NCBI GenBank assembly: GCA_021779875.1
Contig: JAJXZV010000329.1
Coordinates: 1-5,554 of the forward strand
Source of the DNA: Pseudomonadota bacterium
Lineage (GTDB): Bacteria; Pseudomonadota; Gammaproteobacteria; Steroidobacterales; Steroidobacteraceae
Direction: 5' to 3'
Length of the DNA stretch: 5,554 bases
Below the pieces are notes generated by a model. The model was not told the origin of the DNA, ran no database searches, and saw only the letters and a program-made list of their open reading frames with translations. This document shows, piece by piece, positions 5,411 through 5,554 of this stretch (the first letter of the stretch is position 1; each line of letters begins with the position of its first letter). The position numbers and the translations under genes were made by a program.

Positions 5411-5554
5411 ATGCGCACATCCATTTCGCGGCCGACGCGGATCTTGTGGCTGCTGGCCGCGGCCACGTGCGTGCTGCTTCGGCCGACGGCGGGCGAAGCG
5501 CATGACGGTTATGCGGCCCTGGTGCGCAAGGCCTCCCCCAGCGTCGTCACAGTT
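5411..5554 (+). CDS. N-terminus of an exported protein, probably an HtrA/trypsin-like serine protease (3'-truncated by window edge)
   Basis: ATG 5411 opens a frame of 48 codons that runs off the window. The start MRTSISRPTR, then the hydrophobic ILWLLAAATCVLL, then PTAGEA form a classical Sec signal peptide, with cleavage likely after Ala30. Cys20 is preceded by Thr, so a lipobox is not convincing. The mature part begins HDGYAALVRKASPSVVTV, which resembles the opening helix and first strand of DegP/DegQ/HtrA proteases (a ...LV.K.SP.VV.. pattern before the trypsin-like domain). Only about 18 mature residues are visible and no catalytic residue is inside the window, so the gene is well supported but the family call is moderate. 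It diverges from the S9 peptidase gene across 181 bp. Confidence 0.75.
   Translation, partial: MRTSISRPTRILWLLAAATCVLLRPTAGEAHDGYAALVRKASPSVVTV

Noticed and set aside
5230..5466. Upstream extension of the S9 peptidase frame to an ATG near 5466
   Set aside because: The extra 79 residues would bury the signal peptide and overlap the divergent gene at 5411; the AGAGGG site points to ATG 5229.

Overview
The window is GC-rich (about two thirds G+C), has tightly packed genes with strong G/C preference at third codon positions, and encodes several exported proteins of Gram-negative type. Together with a DUF3443 lipoprotein and a CoA-transferase/crotonase pair, this suggests a Pseudomonadota chromosome, most likely beta- or gammaproteobacterial. 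That placement is inference; no rRNA or marker gene is present. I see no tRNA, rRNA, CRISPR array, insertion sequence or phage gene.

Left part (1-1530, + strand): the 3' two thirds of a family III (CaiB/BaiF) CoA-transferase overlaps by 4 nt (ATGA) with a complete crotonase-superfamily gene. The two are almost certainly translationally coupled and form the end of an acyl-CoA metabolism operon. The crotonase keeps the oxyanion-hole elements but lacks both glutamates used by classical enoyl-CoA hydratases.

Middle (1531-3127, + strand): a 76-bp gap containing a short phased repeat (GCCCGT about every 12-13 bp) precedes a gene for a predicted lipoprotein with an N-terminal Big2-type Ig-like domain and a DUF3443 core. 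The core carries two DTGS motifs and other segments in the same order as in the two lobes of pepsin-like aspartic proteases. This is the most interesting protein here.

Right part (3128-5554): a convergent gap of only 17 bp separates that gene from a minus-strand gene for an exported S9-family prolyl-oligopeptidase-type serine peptidase (694 aa, start at 5229). A 181-bp divergent intergenic region (5230-5410) then leads to the first 48 codons of a plus-strand gene with a signal peptide and the beginning of what looks like an HtrA/trypsin-like serine protease. This intergenic region holds three perfect inverted repeats within 78 bp: a 9+9 bp palindrome with a 3-bp centre, and two interleaved inverted repeats (8 bp and 7 bp arms) whose order A-B-A'-B' could form an H-type pseudoknot in RNA or mark paired operators.

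Functionally, the left half is cytoplasmic acyl-CoA chemistry. The right half is a neighbourhood of three exported peptidase or peptidase-like proteins, possibly envelope protein turnover or peptide scavenging. Nothing in the sequence proves that these genes share regulation.
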